From contig NC_081335.1 of the NCBI RefSeq assembly GCF_022539665.2, forward strand, positions 2,666,001 to 2,730,000: a stretch of DNA of 64,000 bases, read 5' to 3'. Every line of letters starts with the position of its first letter. The first letter of the stretch is position 1. The notes under the pieces were generated by a model. It worked only from the letters and a program-made list of their open reading frames with translations. It searched no databases and was not told the DNA's origin. Both the position numbers and the translations under genes were made by a program. This document shows, one piece after another, positions 47,201 through 60,076 of the stretch. The stretch is from Daphnia carinata. Lineage: Eukaryota; Arthropoda; Branchiopoda; Diplostraca; Daphniidae.

Positions 47201-50200
47201 ATCATGCAGCTGCTGCCGCGCGCTCTTTTCGCTGTTGGATCGACTAATGTGGATGTGTCACACCGCCGCGCGCGGGCTGCCTTACACGCACACAAAAGCC
47301 GCGCCGCGCCGCCATAAGAACAAAAAAAAAAAAAATAATAAAAAACCCAAGAGAAGAAATCAACATGAGAGAACTTGCTACTACCACTACTCTGTACCAT
47401 AGGAGAGAACAGGGCTCCCTCTTCTATCAGAAATGAAGGAAAAAAACAAAAAAAAACAAAAGGTATCGTAGAAAAGATGTCCTTTTTTCTGTCCTCAGAA
47501 AAAATGATTTAGAAAAAAAAAAAAAGACACAAGAGGAGGATAGTCTTAAAGAAGTGAATCTTGGGAACCACTTTGGGAGGGATTCATCATTTTACCAAAT
47601 CAAAAAGAATCAACTCTTTTTCCTTTTTTTTTTTTTTTTTTTCTTTTCATCTTTTCCTTTCTTGATGTTTGTGAGAGGAAAGCCGCGCTGACTGTTTCAA
47701 TGTCTAAGGAATTTGATAATAGTCCCCCCCCCCACTTTATCTCCGGGCTCTCAGCTTTTGCCCTTACAGTTTATAGAGGAGCATGAGAATAGACAGAAGT
47801 CGTGTACGGTTGTATCAGTTCCTGGTCACACATCGATGGCTACCGAATTCCGCCTCCCTTCAATCTTCCTACCCCCCATTGGCTCATCCCCCCTCTCTCT
47901 CGCCTCGCTCATTTTGCGAACTTGTCAAAGGGGAGACTTTCATGTAATTAAATCAAATTGGCTAAACTATTTCAGCAGCTAAGAAATTACAATTTCGTCA
48001 GACGGAACTGGAAGGTACTGGGGGGGGGGGGGGGGGACAAAATTCTTTTCGGATGTATAAAAATGATCGCCGTTTGTAATAAGACCATCCAGAATTGACT
48101 CCTAAATGGTCCGTGGGAAAATATGAAACAAAAATGAAAATAAAGAAAAACAAAAAAACCATTTCTTCAGCCCTAGAGTCTAGAGCTCGAGATTCAATAG
48201 AGGGAGGCCCAAGGAGCACAGGGCAATAGGCCTAACAGACGACACAAACAAAATGACTTCTCCATGATTTTGTGATGGGTCGCCATCCATTCCGTCGGTA
48301 GTCGATTGAAAAACAGAAGAAGAAGAAGAAAAAAAATGAACGGCCACTCATCCATTTACGAGGTTATGTCTTAAATCTCTGCGGCCTATAACATCCACAG
48401 TCTGCCCTCCTTCCCTGGCCCTCTGACTTGTTATCTGACAACCGCAATCGGTCGATTTATTTTAACCTTATATATTCTGAACTAGTCCTTTCCACTTCTT
48501 CAAGAACAAAAGACAAAAATAATTCAAAAAAAAACCTCGAAAGACACACACACACAAAAAAAAGAATGAACAACATTATAAAAGCCAAAAAAAAAAAAAA
48601 AAACATTCAGATTGAATAAAGAAAAAAGACCGGATGTTTTGGGCTGAGATTAAAATCAAATGAATGAACGGGGCGGAACAGCCAACAAGTCAAGTGCTTC
48701 AACCCTCCCCCACCCCCCACAAAATAAAAAAAAACTCACGCACACTGCCTTCTCAGTCTATGTAGCATAGGCTTTTTAGCCGAATTGCTACACAGTCTAT
48801 AACGTCGATGAAAAAAAAAAAAGAAAGAGGTATATAGCATAACTAGATGTCTATCCCATACGTGGAAAAAAAAAGGACCCCCTTCCCCCCAAAAAAAGAC
48901 AGGAAAAAACAAACAAACACTGTGTGTGTGAGATAGAAAAGAAAAGAATTTCGAGAATGCCCGAAATTCCCGGGGAGTCAACATGAAGCTTGATGTCGGC
49001 GTTTGCGGCTCGTTTGGTGGAAGCTCCGCACCGCGACACGGATGAAAACGTAATCAAAAATTGTTATTATTATTATTTATTTACCTTTTTTTTCTGGTTT
49101 TTTTTTTTTTTTTTGTTTAAACGAGTAGCGCTTTTACACGCTCTACAACCAATCAGAAATATCAAAACAGTGTCATTTGAAGAGCGACGAGAAAAATAAG
49201 AACTTCGAAATCCCTTTGTTACGGGTTTTAAATGAATAAGCGCAGGTGCAGGTCTTTTGTGGGACCCAACGCACCTGACATGAAAAATTAATAATAAAAA
49301 GAGACCCTTCCAAAAAATCTTCTTTTGTTGGCTAATTCAATAGGGGTAGATGCACGATTGGCATTTTCATTGAGAGATTTACTAAAACGGAGAGGAGAAT
49401 TTCCGGGAGGAGGGGGCATGATCGATTTTAACCCTTTTGAATGGCGAGAAATGACGTATGTGTGTAACTGACATTTCTCATCATTGAAAAAAAAAAAAAG
49501 AGGAAACGTCTATATTAAAAAACATAACGAAATATGAAGAGGATATAACATCTGGCCTCCAGAAGTTTACCTCCATCAGTGTGTACCCTCCCCTTTGAAA
49601 GGGTTAACGCACTTTGAAATGAAAATCCCCCAAAAATTGTAATATCAGAAGGAGCCAAAATGTTTTCCAACTCTTTCATTCTTTTTTTTTTTCGGCCTGT
49701 CGTTATTTGTCGCCCGATGATATTCGAGCGAAAGTCAGTACGTTCACGAAAAAAAAAAAAAAAGAAAAGAAAATATTCAACAGAAGCAGAAAAACCTCCT
49801 AGGCTATAACTAGCCACATAAATCCAATTAAATATCCGCTCAGAGCCCATTTCTTTGGCTATGCAGAGTCGCATCTGGTGAGCATCAAAAAGACGTGAGG
49901 TCTTTAGTCCTGCGGCTGGCCCGGCTCCTTGAGAGCCACACACGGCAGGAAGTTGTACATATCCTCTATATTTTCTAGTTTTTCTTTAAAAACTAATACG
50001 CCGATTTTTTTTCGCTTTTTTTTTCTGTGTACCTCCCCCACCTACACCTACACCCGGCCCCCCCAAAAAAGAAGATGCAAGTCCGATTTTCCGTCATCAA
50101 AAACAATTGAAAAGAGAACACACACACAAAAAAAAAAACGGCGGCAATAATAGAATCTGTTTTCCGAAAAAGACAAGGGGACGTACAAAAAGAAACCTCT

Positions 50201-51686
50201 TATTTAATGGCTATTGGAAATGGTGGAACGAAGGTCGCACTTTACGGTAACAACATGGGCCCGTTACGTTCCAAAACTCATTGTCTCCACCATGTGTGTC
50301 TCGAAGACAAGGGCTAACAGAGGCTGCTATATACACTTGTCTATTTTTAGGAACGGCGTCTCCAAGTCGAGCGTTGTTGAAAAACCTTTTTTTTTTTTTC
50401 TCAGTTTGTTTGGCGTCGTAGTCGTCCCTTTTTTTTTTTTTTGGAGGGGGTTGACATTCGGTATCATCCATTTCTGCCCCCACAGTGATGGAATAGCGAC
50501 CGGCGAGTTTCGACTTTGAAGTCATTGCTACTATCATCTACTTCCCTACCGATGCCTTCGTGGCTCCCAAAACGAAAGTGTAGGTGTGTGTAGATTGTCA
50601 GCGCATCCCTCTCCCAACAAACCCCCCAAAAAAACTCTGTGAACGGAGAGGGGGGAGAAATGTGTATCAACAACAGTTGACATTGGACTAAAAAAGTCGA
50701 AAAACAAAAAACTTGGAGAGTGAAAGAGGCTGAGGGGAGTGATGTGACTTGAGAATTGCAGACCGAACAAGCCACCAGATAGACCAGACGAAAGAAAAAG
50801 AGAGAAAGGGAAAGATGTCAAGTCGTTGATGGATCGGGCTGTTTCTACCAACGAGCTACCCTCGTCGCACGATCTATCTTCACTCCCGTCTTCGTCGTCG
50901 GTCAACAGAAACGCGCGCACACATACACACACATATAGAGCGGAAAAAGCAGAAGAGTGAGGAGGGGGAAGACAGCCCAAAATAAGCCAATGTTGACGGT
51001 GTCTGTTGTCTGGCGACAAAATAAAATACGCGAAAATTTGGGACGATCCAAGTTTTAAATTTTCCTCCTTCATGTTTGTGGTTAGATTTTTTTTTTTAGG
51101 CGCTAGTTTCTTTTCAATTCTGTTTTTTTTTTTTTTTTAAGTGTTATTTCAAGTTTCTAGTAGTTTCGAATACCAATGGAATTGGCGCGGTATTTTTTCG
51201 AAACAGCTCGTTTCTGACATCTAGCGAGAAAAAATCTAACCACGTCAAAATGAAGCCACCTGTTTGTTGTTATGGTAGTTGTTTAGGCTACGACCCACGT
51301 ATTCTTTGCATTTGCACAAAACAATAAAAATAAAAACAAAGCTGTCCCAGAACACGACCCTCATTCCTTGGAACGGTTAATAACACGGTGGCGACCTACT
51401 TGCTCCAACATGAACACCAGTGGAGGGAAAAGCGGTAGGTACAGTTATAGAGACGACGACCATCGCCACATCTCGACCTGCTCGACTAAAAAGAGATTCA
51501 AATCCCCCAGGGTGATTACACGTCCACAAAACTGAAGCGAAAACTACACCTGACAGTTCAAGATTCACGCTTGACTCGGTTGAAACACCCGGACCCGAGT
51601 TCCCTCTACAGAGATTTTACATAAATAAAACACTAAAAATAAAAATAAAGTTCAAAAAAAGACAAAGGTGTTGGTTTTCAATTCAG
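40085..51686. other. Non-coding region downstream of vestigial
   Basis: No gene is supported over 11.6 kb. It shows poly-A/T tracts throughout, poly-G or poly-C runs at 41401-41410, 44460-44474, 45101-45110, 46423-46436 and 48020-48036, and an (AGA)n tract at 42036-42068. There are also (GT) repeats near 41067-41104 and a (GA) repeat at 44215-44249. Open frames such as 43620-43817 and 50546-51073 have no recognisable motifs or splice context. It may hold distal vestigial regulatory DNA. Confidence 0.5.
46267..46310. repeat. Self-complementary AC/GT microsatellite
   Basis: A run of about 9-10 AC units (46267-46285) is joined through TT directly to about 12 GT units (46287-46310), so the two halves are reverse complements. 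The sequence could extrude as a hairpin or cruciform. Confidence 0.9.
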
Positions 51687-54175
51687 ATGGCAGTCGTCAA
51701 CTTAAGAGACACCAGAGAGTCTGCTGCTGTATCAACTTCCTTGGCATGCAGGTACAGATACACATTTCCCACCATTATGCAATTTCTAAAATTGAAGCTT
51801 CCTTTTTTAAAAATTTGGTTAGCCCCCCAACGTGGACATGGACTTCCTTTCCCAGACGTTATCTAATCGCAGTGATGGCCTTTTTTGGATTCTTCAACAT
51901 TTACTCCCTTCGAGTGAATTTGTCAATTGCAATTGTGGCAATGACAGAAAATCGCACAACAATACATGCTAATGGAACCATTGGATATGTAGGGTTACAC
52001 AATTAGTTCTACACTTTCCCTTAAAGTGGGCACGATTCAATTTCGTTTCCATAGGATCAAGATTTCCCATGGAGTTCCAAGGAGCAAGGCCTTTTACTGA
52101 GTTCGTTCTTCTATGGATACATCACCACCCAGCTTCTAGGGGGCTGGTTGGCGCCAAAAATGGGCGCAGGCAAACTATATGGATTGGGAATTCTCACAAC
52201 TGCCATTTTGACTCTGCTCACTCCATTAATTGCTAACGTTGGCCTAGCCCCCCTGGTTGCCATTCGCATTTTGGAGGGAATCTTTGAGGTATAACAATCA
52301 ATTGAGACCAAGTTTAGGAGGACAAAAATTACCCACTGATTGGTACCCAACCTACCAGGGAGTAACTTTCCCCGCAATGCACGCTTTGTGGAGTCGATGG
52401 GCCCCGCCACTCGAACGAAGTAAACTAGTAACGATCGCCTATTCCGGAAGCTATTTCGGCACGGTGGTTTCTATGGGAGTATGTGGACTTTTGGCCGAAT
52501 ATCTCGGATGGGCTTCCATATTCTACGTTTCGGGTAAATTTTAAAAACAGTATAATCAAAACACTACATGTGTAAAAACGCAACATCAAATTGTTCGCTG
52601 CCTTACAGGTACATTTGCTCTACTATGGTGGGTACTATGGTTCGTTTTGGTAAAAGAATCGCCACAAGAAGACCGATTCATCAAGAGAGCGGAACTGGAT
52701 TATATTTCAAATTGCCTCGGCGTAACTGCCAATCAACATGTATGACATCCTTAACGAAGAAAATGTTTGCAATTTCTAAGTGCGTGACTTTTTCTCTTCA
52801 CGCACAGACTCTACACGTACCATGGAAATCAATTTTAACGTCACTGCCCGTTTGGGCCACCGTCGTTGCACATTTCGCAGAGAACTGGGGCTTCTACACG
52901 CTTTTGACACAACTTCCAACATTCCTGAGCGGTACTATCTTTTTCACTTTAACACGCAAAAGAATTGGTAAATTGCTAATCAGTCAAGACACGCATTTTT
53001 TTGACAGATACGTCCGAGCTTAAACTGGATAAAACGGGATTCCTTGCCGCCATTCCATATTTGGCCATGGCCATAGTTGTTCAATGCGGTGGCCAGTTGG
53101 CTGACTGGCTTAGATCAAGATGGCGTGTCGAAACAACCAAAGTTAGTTTTTAAAAAATGTCCACATTATGACGGCTTGAGAGATTTATGACGTGTCAACT
53201 GTTCCATAAATTTCCCAGGTTAGAAAAATCTTTACATGTGGAGCCTTCGTTGCTCAGACCGTCTTTATGCTCGCCACTGCTTACACGCACGCCGTCACTC
53301 CCGCAATAATATGCCTAACTGTTGCTGTTGGTTTTGGAGGTTTTGCATGGTCGGGATTCAGGTGAGCGAATTCAAAGTTTTTGGTATCATCACTATCTTT
53401 TAATTTTTATTTTTTTATTTTTTTTTTTATAGTGTGAACCATTTAGATATTGCGCCTCAATTCGCCTCGTTGATCATGGGTCTATCTAATACCGTGGCAA
53501 CCGTGCCCGGTATTATTAGCCCCATGATAACTGGCTACATTGTTCAAAACAAGGTAAATAGGTTTTCCAAACCTTTAAACGATAGTCAAGATGCATGGGG
53601 AGCAAATGCGAAATTTAACTTTATTAACAAGTATAAAATTGCATGGGTTAAGTTAAGCTGACAATTGGATTGGTCTTTTGGTTAGAGAGAAGAGGGATGG
53701 CATACGGTGTTCATGATAGGCTCCATGATCTATTTAACCGGAGCAAGCTTTTACGGTTTCGGCGCCAGTGGGAAATTGCAAGCATGGGCTGACCAATCAT
53801 CCCGATCTCGCAACGTTTTTGCCCCCCAAACCGGCGAGTCCGAAACAACGGCATTCCTCCAGGAAACGGACGGAGAATAGACAAAACGATAATGCATTTT
53901 CACAAGACTAACCCAGAAGAACTCGAAGCTTTAGGACATAAAATGCGCATTCGTCATCAAAAAGTGTTTGAAATGCTGACTGTCATACTTTAAATGTGAT
54001 TTTACAGACTTCCGGCGAGTGGCATATTGTGTTCTACATCTCAGCCGCAATTTACATGATCGGATGCGCATTTTACGCCTTTGCTGCATCGGGAAATCGT
54101 CAAACATGGGCACAACCTATCGAAGAAAACAATCCCAAAACAGAAAATACTGTGGCACTGGACACGGTCAACTAG
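51687..54175 (+). CDS. SLC17-type major facilitator transporter with two alternative last exons
   Basis: Nine common exons (51687-51751, 51856-51988, 52055-52288, 52359-52533, 52609-52739, 52808-52931, 53008-53141, 53219-53361, 53433-53553) join in phase. They can then be followed by 53686-53880 (484 residues) or by 54008-54175 (475 residues). Family marks are the first membrane helix ([15 protein letters not shown]), [20 protein letters not shown], and the signature [20 protein letters not shown] with [11 protein letters not shown]. Further helices include [33 protein letters not shown] and [19 protein letters not shown]. These belong to the SLC17 anion transporters (sialin, vesicular glutamate and phosphate cotransporter group). 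The substrate cannot be told. Each last exon supplies the final helix and a WA-containing tail (KLQAWA or RQTWA), so they are mutually exclusive. Membrane location is plasma, lysosomal or vesicular. Confidence 0.92.
53686..53880 (+). CDS. Proximal alternative last exon of the SLC17-type gene
   Basis: It opens after a TTAG acceptor with [20 protein letters not shown] and continues [15 protein letters not shown], then a polar tail of about 30 residues ending ETDGE and a stop. It is phase 0, compatible with the donor at 53554. Its helix aligns with that of the distal exon, so the pair is a tandem exon duplication. Confidence 0.85.
   Translation, partial: REEGWHTVFMIGSMIYLTGASFYGFGASGKLQAWADQSSRSRNVFAPQTGESETTAFLQETDGE
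54008..54175 (+). CDS. Distal alternative last exon of the SLC17-type gene
   Basis: It opens after TTTACAG with [20 protein letters not shown] and continues [20 protein letters not shown], then a short polar tail and stop. It is also phase 0. It lacks the first three charged residues of the proximal exon and has a different tail, so the isoforms would differ in cytosolic sorting signals. Confidence 0.85.
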   Translation, partial: TSGEWHIVFYISAAIYMIGCAFYAFAASGNRQTWAQPIEENNPKTENTVALDTVN

Positions 54176-57069
54176 ATTCCCAAAAATTACGGAGGAAAAA
54201 ATGGACGCCGTGTTGCCAGGACTTCTCATTCAAATCTTACAAAGATAAATATTGATGATCTGATATTTATGGATTAAACGTTCGCTTGTTAAAAAAAAAA
54301 GAAATGTCTTCACAATTTGTGGTGGTTTACGTCGTTATTACATTGTTATTTTTTAACGGAAATAGAATATTTTGTCTCTAATTGCAATGCCTTCTGTTCA
54401 TTCAGCTAGACCCAATTGCTGAAAAGGAACATCATTAGGCTACCATGATGGGAATGGTAACAAGAAGTGGATGTCGACAAGAAGTTAAAAAGGTGAACAA
54501 TTTGAAATGTTGCCCAGTCAGGCAAAAACCATTCTTCAAAATATGCTACTGCAGCATGCAACAACATTTGACTATCCCCACCCTATTTTAATCCAAGAGT
54601 TAAGGTACGAATCACAAAATGGCAACCAAAAAATGAGTAAACTGCAAAACAGGACACCATTCGACTACCATGGCAGAAATGGTAAAAGAGGTGGATGGAG
54701 ACAAGCAGTTAGGAAGCTGACCGTTTGGACATTGAGACCAATCAAGCAAAGAGCATACAACAAATATGCTACTGCAGTATGCAGAAAAGAACATCACAAA
54801 ATGGCAAGATTTCAAAATACCAAACACTAGGGACACCTGAACTTAAATTTCAAATTGTGTGAAAACCTGACCTGTTTTTGAAACAAAATAAATGAATCAC
54901 CCTACCTTGCACAACGAAGGAGGTACCATGGGATGAAACTGCAGCTACGTTCGTGACCAAGCTGCTCTCGTTTTCCTTGGCAGCATGCTGCATACAACCC
55001 CCATTCGTATTGAAAATTGTCACATCAGATGAAGAATGGAATGGATGAAACTTAGGTCAGACACTTCCTAAGTTCATTTCTGTGGAAGTATGGCATAAAA
55101 ACTTAGAGAAGATCCCAAAAGTCAGTATTTCTCAGTCAAAGTTAATGCAATATGCATAGCGAAACTGCGTTTCTAGAAGTTTTAGGCTCACATAAATCAG
55201 AACAAAACCTTCGACGACCTTGCACACCTGTGACCCTTTTGCGCCGAGCGCGCCACACGAATAAAAAGGATGTATCGTAAGAGGTGCCACGTTGCCACTG
55301 AAAGCTTTTTCTAGAACAAAATTATAACAATTTTATTAACGAAAGCAGAACCTTCCAGCTATTCGTCTGATTGAAATCATTGAATTAATTAATCATAATT
55401 TTATAGTATTAAATATTAAATTGATTAAATCATAACAAAAAACGGTTTCAGAGATCAGGCAGCCCAGACTTCTTCCTAGCAAACAAAATTCTGGGATGGG
55501 TGATCGAAAAAAGATGGGGTTGTGGGCCAAATTAATCAGCACTGGAAAGCTAAAGATACGTAGCAATTAAACTTGGGATGAAATGATTTGCTTGCAAACC
55601 GGTTTGAATGTTCACAAATACAAGGCAGGTCAACCTTGCCATGATGTTTCATTGAAAAACATCTTGAATAATTGATTTTTTTTTGTTTTTTTTTTTTTTT
55701 TTTTTTACAAACTTTTTTTTAGCAAAGACAAAGCCCACACAGATCTTTTCCATGTCTTGCCCTTCGATCCTTCGCCATTGTTTCTCACGTTCAACCTTTG
55801 GTAGTGGGGTAGTTCAAAGTGGGAATTAAGGAAAATAACAAACTTTAACTTGGCAAAACAGCAATGGACAGTGTTTGTTTAGTTTATCTGAGTTTGTAAA
55901 ATAACTCCATGTGGATCTGTACCCGTGACACTTGAACTTCGAAACCGAAAATTATGACGTAGCCTATCTCTTCTAAACAATGTGGAAATCATAGACGACA
56001 AGTTAGAGACTACGTACCTGCAGATTATGGATTCAGACTCTGAAGTCCTGTCAGTGTTTTGTTTATTTTCATTTTTTTTCTATTAACATAGCTCGTACCA
56101 AATTTGGTTGGTTGCGAAAGCTGACAGCAACTTGAACTGCTGTCGTTGAATTTTTATCGCCATTCTCTTAGCTACGGCCGAGGATAAAACGTTTAGGTGC
56201 CAAATTTCCAGTCTGCTTCCTGCGAGAAAGGGTGAAAAAACTTAGCGAAGCAATACAAGTAAGCTTCTTTTATTATTATTATTATTGTAGCTCTCCTATC
56301 CCTAACTAAAAGTAGTACAGTATTGCGTCATATTTAAAGCGTGTTTTTAAAATACGCTCTGCTTTACATATTTGTTTCTATCTACATATCCATATACACA
56401 TATATACATATATATATGGATTATATATGTATAACTACATTATATATATATACATATATAATCTACATATTACGTTTCTATTATCGCTTTATATGTTTGT
56501 TGACTGCCTTTTCGCTATCTTGGCAAAACGTAAGCGTCAATGTAAACGAAGGATAGTCAGTAAAATTGTCTTGGATGGAAAAATAATTTAGTCCTGAATA
56601 GAGAATAAAAAACCAATCACCCGCAAACCAAATGTAGCTGGGCAGTTAATCCAACTGCTCCACCCAATGCCACTTTATGCAGTTTAAGCACACACGCAAA
56701 GTTACCTGAAATTTTATAATGTTTGTCCACCTAACGGTCATACCTGAAAAATCGACTGACGGGAGAGATGCGCAGCACTTCTCACGTAGTCACGATAAAG
56801 CCAAAGAAAGATTTTTGTTTCCCTTCAGGCGTCCGCTCGTCATGTCGTCCGTGAATTTGCAATCTGAGAAAATCCTGTACAATAGAGTAAAGAAATAGAC
56901 GAGATATTACATTCAGAGACGAAATTTGAAAGTTAACGAAACAGATCTTCAGTTTTCTTCATTTCGACAAGTTTTAGGGGGAAAATAATTCGTGTGTCAT
57001 CATCCGTGTTTTGACCCGCTTTGATTTTGAGATTTAAAAAACTTGGCCAAAAAATAAACAAGAAAACCC
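54176..57069. other. Intergenic stretch between transporter genes, with a degenerate repeat
   Basis: No gene is supported. At about 54405-54830 similar phrases recur, for example CTACCATG.TGG.AATGGTAA and TACTGCAG.ATGCA, which suggests a degenerate local duplication. The 107-codon frame at 54507-54830 runs through it without a known motif. An AT-only microsatellite (TATATA and TACATA words) spans about 56385-56465, and a poly-T tract lies at 55684-55706. The last few hundred bases presumably carry the ABCG promoter. Confidence 0.5.
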
Positions 57070-59740
57070 ATGGACTCGACAAAGCAAACAGAGTTATGGA
57101 CCTTCACCACAGATAAACCTAAAACATCGTCTGACTTCGCCTTCTGCGATGTTTCTTACACCGTGGGCAAAAGTATTTATTTATCAATTAAACTTAATGT
57201 TTTTAACTCGCAAATGAATGGTTATTTTTCTTAGAAAACAATGTCAAAAGGATTTTACAACAAATGAGTGGCACGTTCAAATCAGGTCAACTGACAGCTA
57301 TTGTAGGACCGTCTGGGGCAGGAAAAACCACGTTGATGAACATTTTAGCAGGATTAAAGTAATCCAACTAGCCAACAAGCCTCGACTGCTACGTGTTTAG
57401 TAATTCATTGGGCCATGTTTTTGCTAGGATAACTGGAGTCGAAGGCAGAATCGAGGTTGACGGTGTCGAACGGAATTTCAAAACTTTCCGGAAGCAATCG
57501 GCGTACATCACGCAAAAGGACTATCTACTGAAAGACTTGACCGTTGAGGAATACATGACAAGTGCAGCGCATCTAAAGCTGGGCAACAAAGTCTCCGACA
57601 ACGAAAAGAAAACAAGGGTAATTCTCTTTAATTTTGAGATCTGCGACTGCCGTCGAATTGCAGCGATTTCCTCTTTTCCCTAGGCAGAGTTAATTCTAAA
57701 GACATTAGGACTAACAAACGTTGCGACGACGCAAATTTCCCGTCTATCTGGTGGCGAATGCAAGCGACTTTCTATTGGACTGGAACTGTTTGACAATCCC
57801 TCCTTCCTATTTCTGGATGAACCCACAAGGTAAGACGATCCTACACGCATTACTGCTTACAAATATTAAGTAATACATGCTTCATAAACGTTAAATCGTG
57901 AAAGGTAAAACTACCCATCTATAATTGCCTAGCTTAGGCGAAAGGATTAAGTATTTACTGTACCTTTCACTGATTTCAATAATCTTCCTCGTTGGATTTT
58001 AACTTGATTTACCTTCTTCCTCAGCTAATGTGAAAAGCTATTGGTATATTATTATTTCTTTTTACCTTGTTATCCTTCGTTTAGCGGATTGGACAGCTTG
58101 TCGAGCTTACAATGCGTTGCATTACTCCGCATAATTGCCAGCACTGGCCGAACGGTAACTGCATTGATATCTAGAACATTTTGAAAATATCCGATTAATT
58201 TTTAAAAATTTAATTTTAAACTCACCGGTGAACAGGTCGTGGCCACCGTCCATCAGCCCAGTTCACGGCTGCTGGACCATTTTGATCATTTGTACGTCGT
58301 TGTAGGTGGATCGTGCATGTACCAAGGACCTGTTGAATCTTTGGTGCCGTATCTACAGACATTCAACTTAAACTGCCCCAAATATCATAATCCTGCTGAT
58401 TTCGGTAACGTCTTGTTCCGCTTCGCTCATTAACTAGAACAAAATGTTTCTTACCGACATTTGAATTATTAAGCGTACCGTACATTTGTATCCTTACATC
58501 TAGTAATGGACGTGGCTTCAGGAGAATACGGTGATCTGCTACCCCAGTTGGTGTCCGGCGTTCAAAATGGTCGTCTCATTTATCGAGGAAGTTCAGCATC
58601 TTCACATTCTACACGATCTATCAGTTTGGAAAGTAATGCCTTGCAAAGTAAATTTATGAATGATTGGCTATACCTTGCAGGTTCGGTTTCACAATAGGAA
58701 ATGAATCCCACCAGATGAATGACGATGAGGCAGAAAAGAAGGACAGACAAAAACGTATAACATACGGCGCTCCGTTTCGCACCCAAGTGAAGGTCTTGCT
58801 CGAAAGAACTTGGCGAACGATGTGGAGAGAGAAGGTATACATTCAAATCGATTTCTTTGTCGTCCAGTGCCGTACGTCCTAATTTCTGTTACGTAGATGC
58901 TGACTCAAATTCGCTTCGTTACGCACATCGTGTTCGCAATCTTCATGGGATCGGCGTATCACATAGTGGGAAATGACGCTAATTACCCGTTGAGTAACGC
59001 TGGGTTGCTCTGCTTCAATCAACTATTTGTTGTTTTTACATCTGCGATGCCAACCGTCGTAACCTGTGCGTTTAAAACGAAATTTTCCATTGCATTAAAC
59101 TAAGGATTTTACCTAACGTTCTCATTGTTTACAAATAGTTCCAATAGAGAGAAACGTGCTGATTCGCGAGCACTTGAATCACTGGTACAGCCTCAAAGCC
59201 TATTACTTTGCCAAACTGCTAGTCGACATTCCGTTCCAGATCCTTTTTCCTGCTATATTTTTGGCAATCGTCTATCTGATGACCGACCAACCCATGTGCA
59301 TGATGCGTTTCAGCATGCTTCTGTTGACGACAATATGCATGGCACTTGTGGGACAAGGGATCGGGCTCATTTTTGGAGCTGCTTTCGACATCCAGAAAGC
59401 TGTATTCCTTGCACCAGTTTGCGCGATTCCATTGCTTCTTTTCGCCGGTTTTTTCATACATTTGAACTCCGTACCATTCTACCTGAGATGGGTCTCTTAC
59501 GTGAGTTTCTTTCGCTTTGGTTTCGAAGGAGCCATGTTATCCGTCTACGACTACGACCGTCCACCACTCAATTGCTCCCAACCTTATTGCTATTTTCGCT
59601 CTCCCCACAAGTTTTTGGAAACCTTTGACATGGACCAGAGTTCATACTACGTATGCATTATTGCCTTGATGATAAACTTTGTAGTAATAAGAATTGCTGG
59701 CTATTTTGTTTTGCGTTTCAAGCTTAATAGCGTATCCTAA
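57070..59740 (+). CDS. ABCG-type half-transporter, copy A
   Basis: Ten exons (57070-57172, 57235-57358, 57428-57617, 57684-57829, 58085-58154, 58236-58404, 58504-58632, 58698-58834, 58897-59065, 59139-59740) give 612 residues. The nucleotide-binding domain comes first: Walker [10 protein letters not shown] (about 59-67), Q-loop ITQKD, signature LSGGECKR (about 160-167), Walker B FLFLDEP (about 181-187) and switch HQPSSR (about 217). The membrane domain follows from about residue 360. The last helix ends [18 protein letters not shown]-before-TMD order defines ABCG, and the C-terminal pattern ([18 protein letters not shown], cysteines, final RFK) resembles the ABCG1/ABCG4 (sterol exporter) group. 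A dimer partner is required; copy B is an obvious candidate. The exon 8 acceptor (58697) was chosen because the nearer one at 58680 breaks the frame. Confidence 0.93.
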
Positions 59741-60076
59741 TTTTTTGTTTTATTGCGTTCCTACCATTTTCCCATTTGGTCTGACTAACTTAAAGCTAAT
59801 TGTCTTGTATTGAAAATACCTTTACGATGCTCCAGGTGTGATGTGGGCACATAAGGCTATTCAAGGTAAACAGGTACGTAAAATTATGAAATAATGTTAG
59901 ATTAGAATGGATTTAATTTTCCCGACATACTGTACACAAGAACGGACATCATAATTAATAAACAGTTTAAATGCAGCTATTTGTTCGTTTGGGAAATAAT
60001 CAAGCAGCCAACTATAAATGGCACACCAAACTGAGATTGTACAAATGCGAGAAACAAAACAGAAATCCAAAACGGT
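59741..60076. other. Short gap between the two convergent ABCG genes
   Basis: The two stop codons are separated by 336 bases of AT-rich sequence. It has to contain both 3' UTRs. No repeat or other gene was recognised in it. Confidence 0.6.

Noticed and set aside
20000-51000. CRISPR array or other prokaryotic features in the repeat-rich region
   Set aside because: The repeats are mono- and dinucleotide tracts without spacer structure, and the window is clearly eukaryotic.
58681-58697. Use of the acceptor at 58680 for exon 8 of ABCG copy A
   Set aside because: It gives an in-frame stop in the available phase; the acceptor at 58697 restores the frame and the alignment with copy B.
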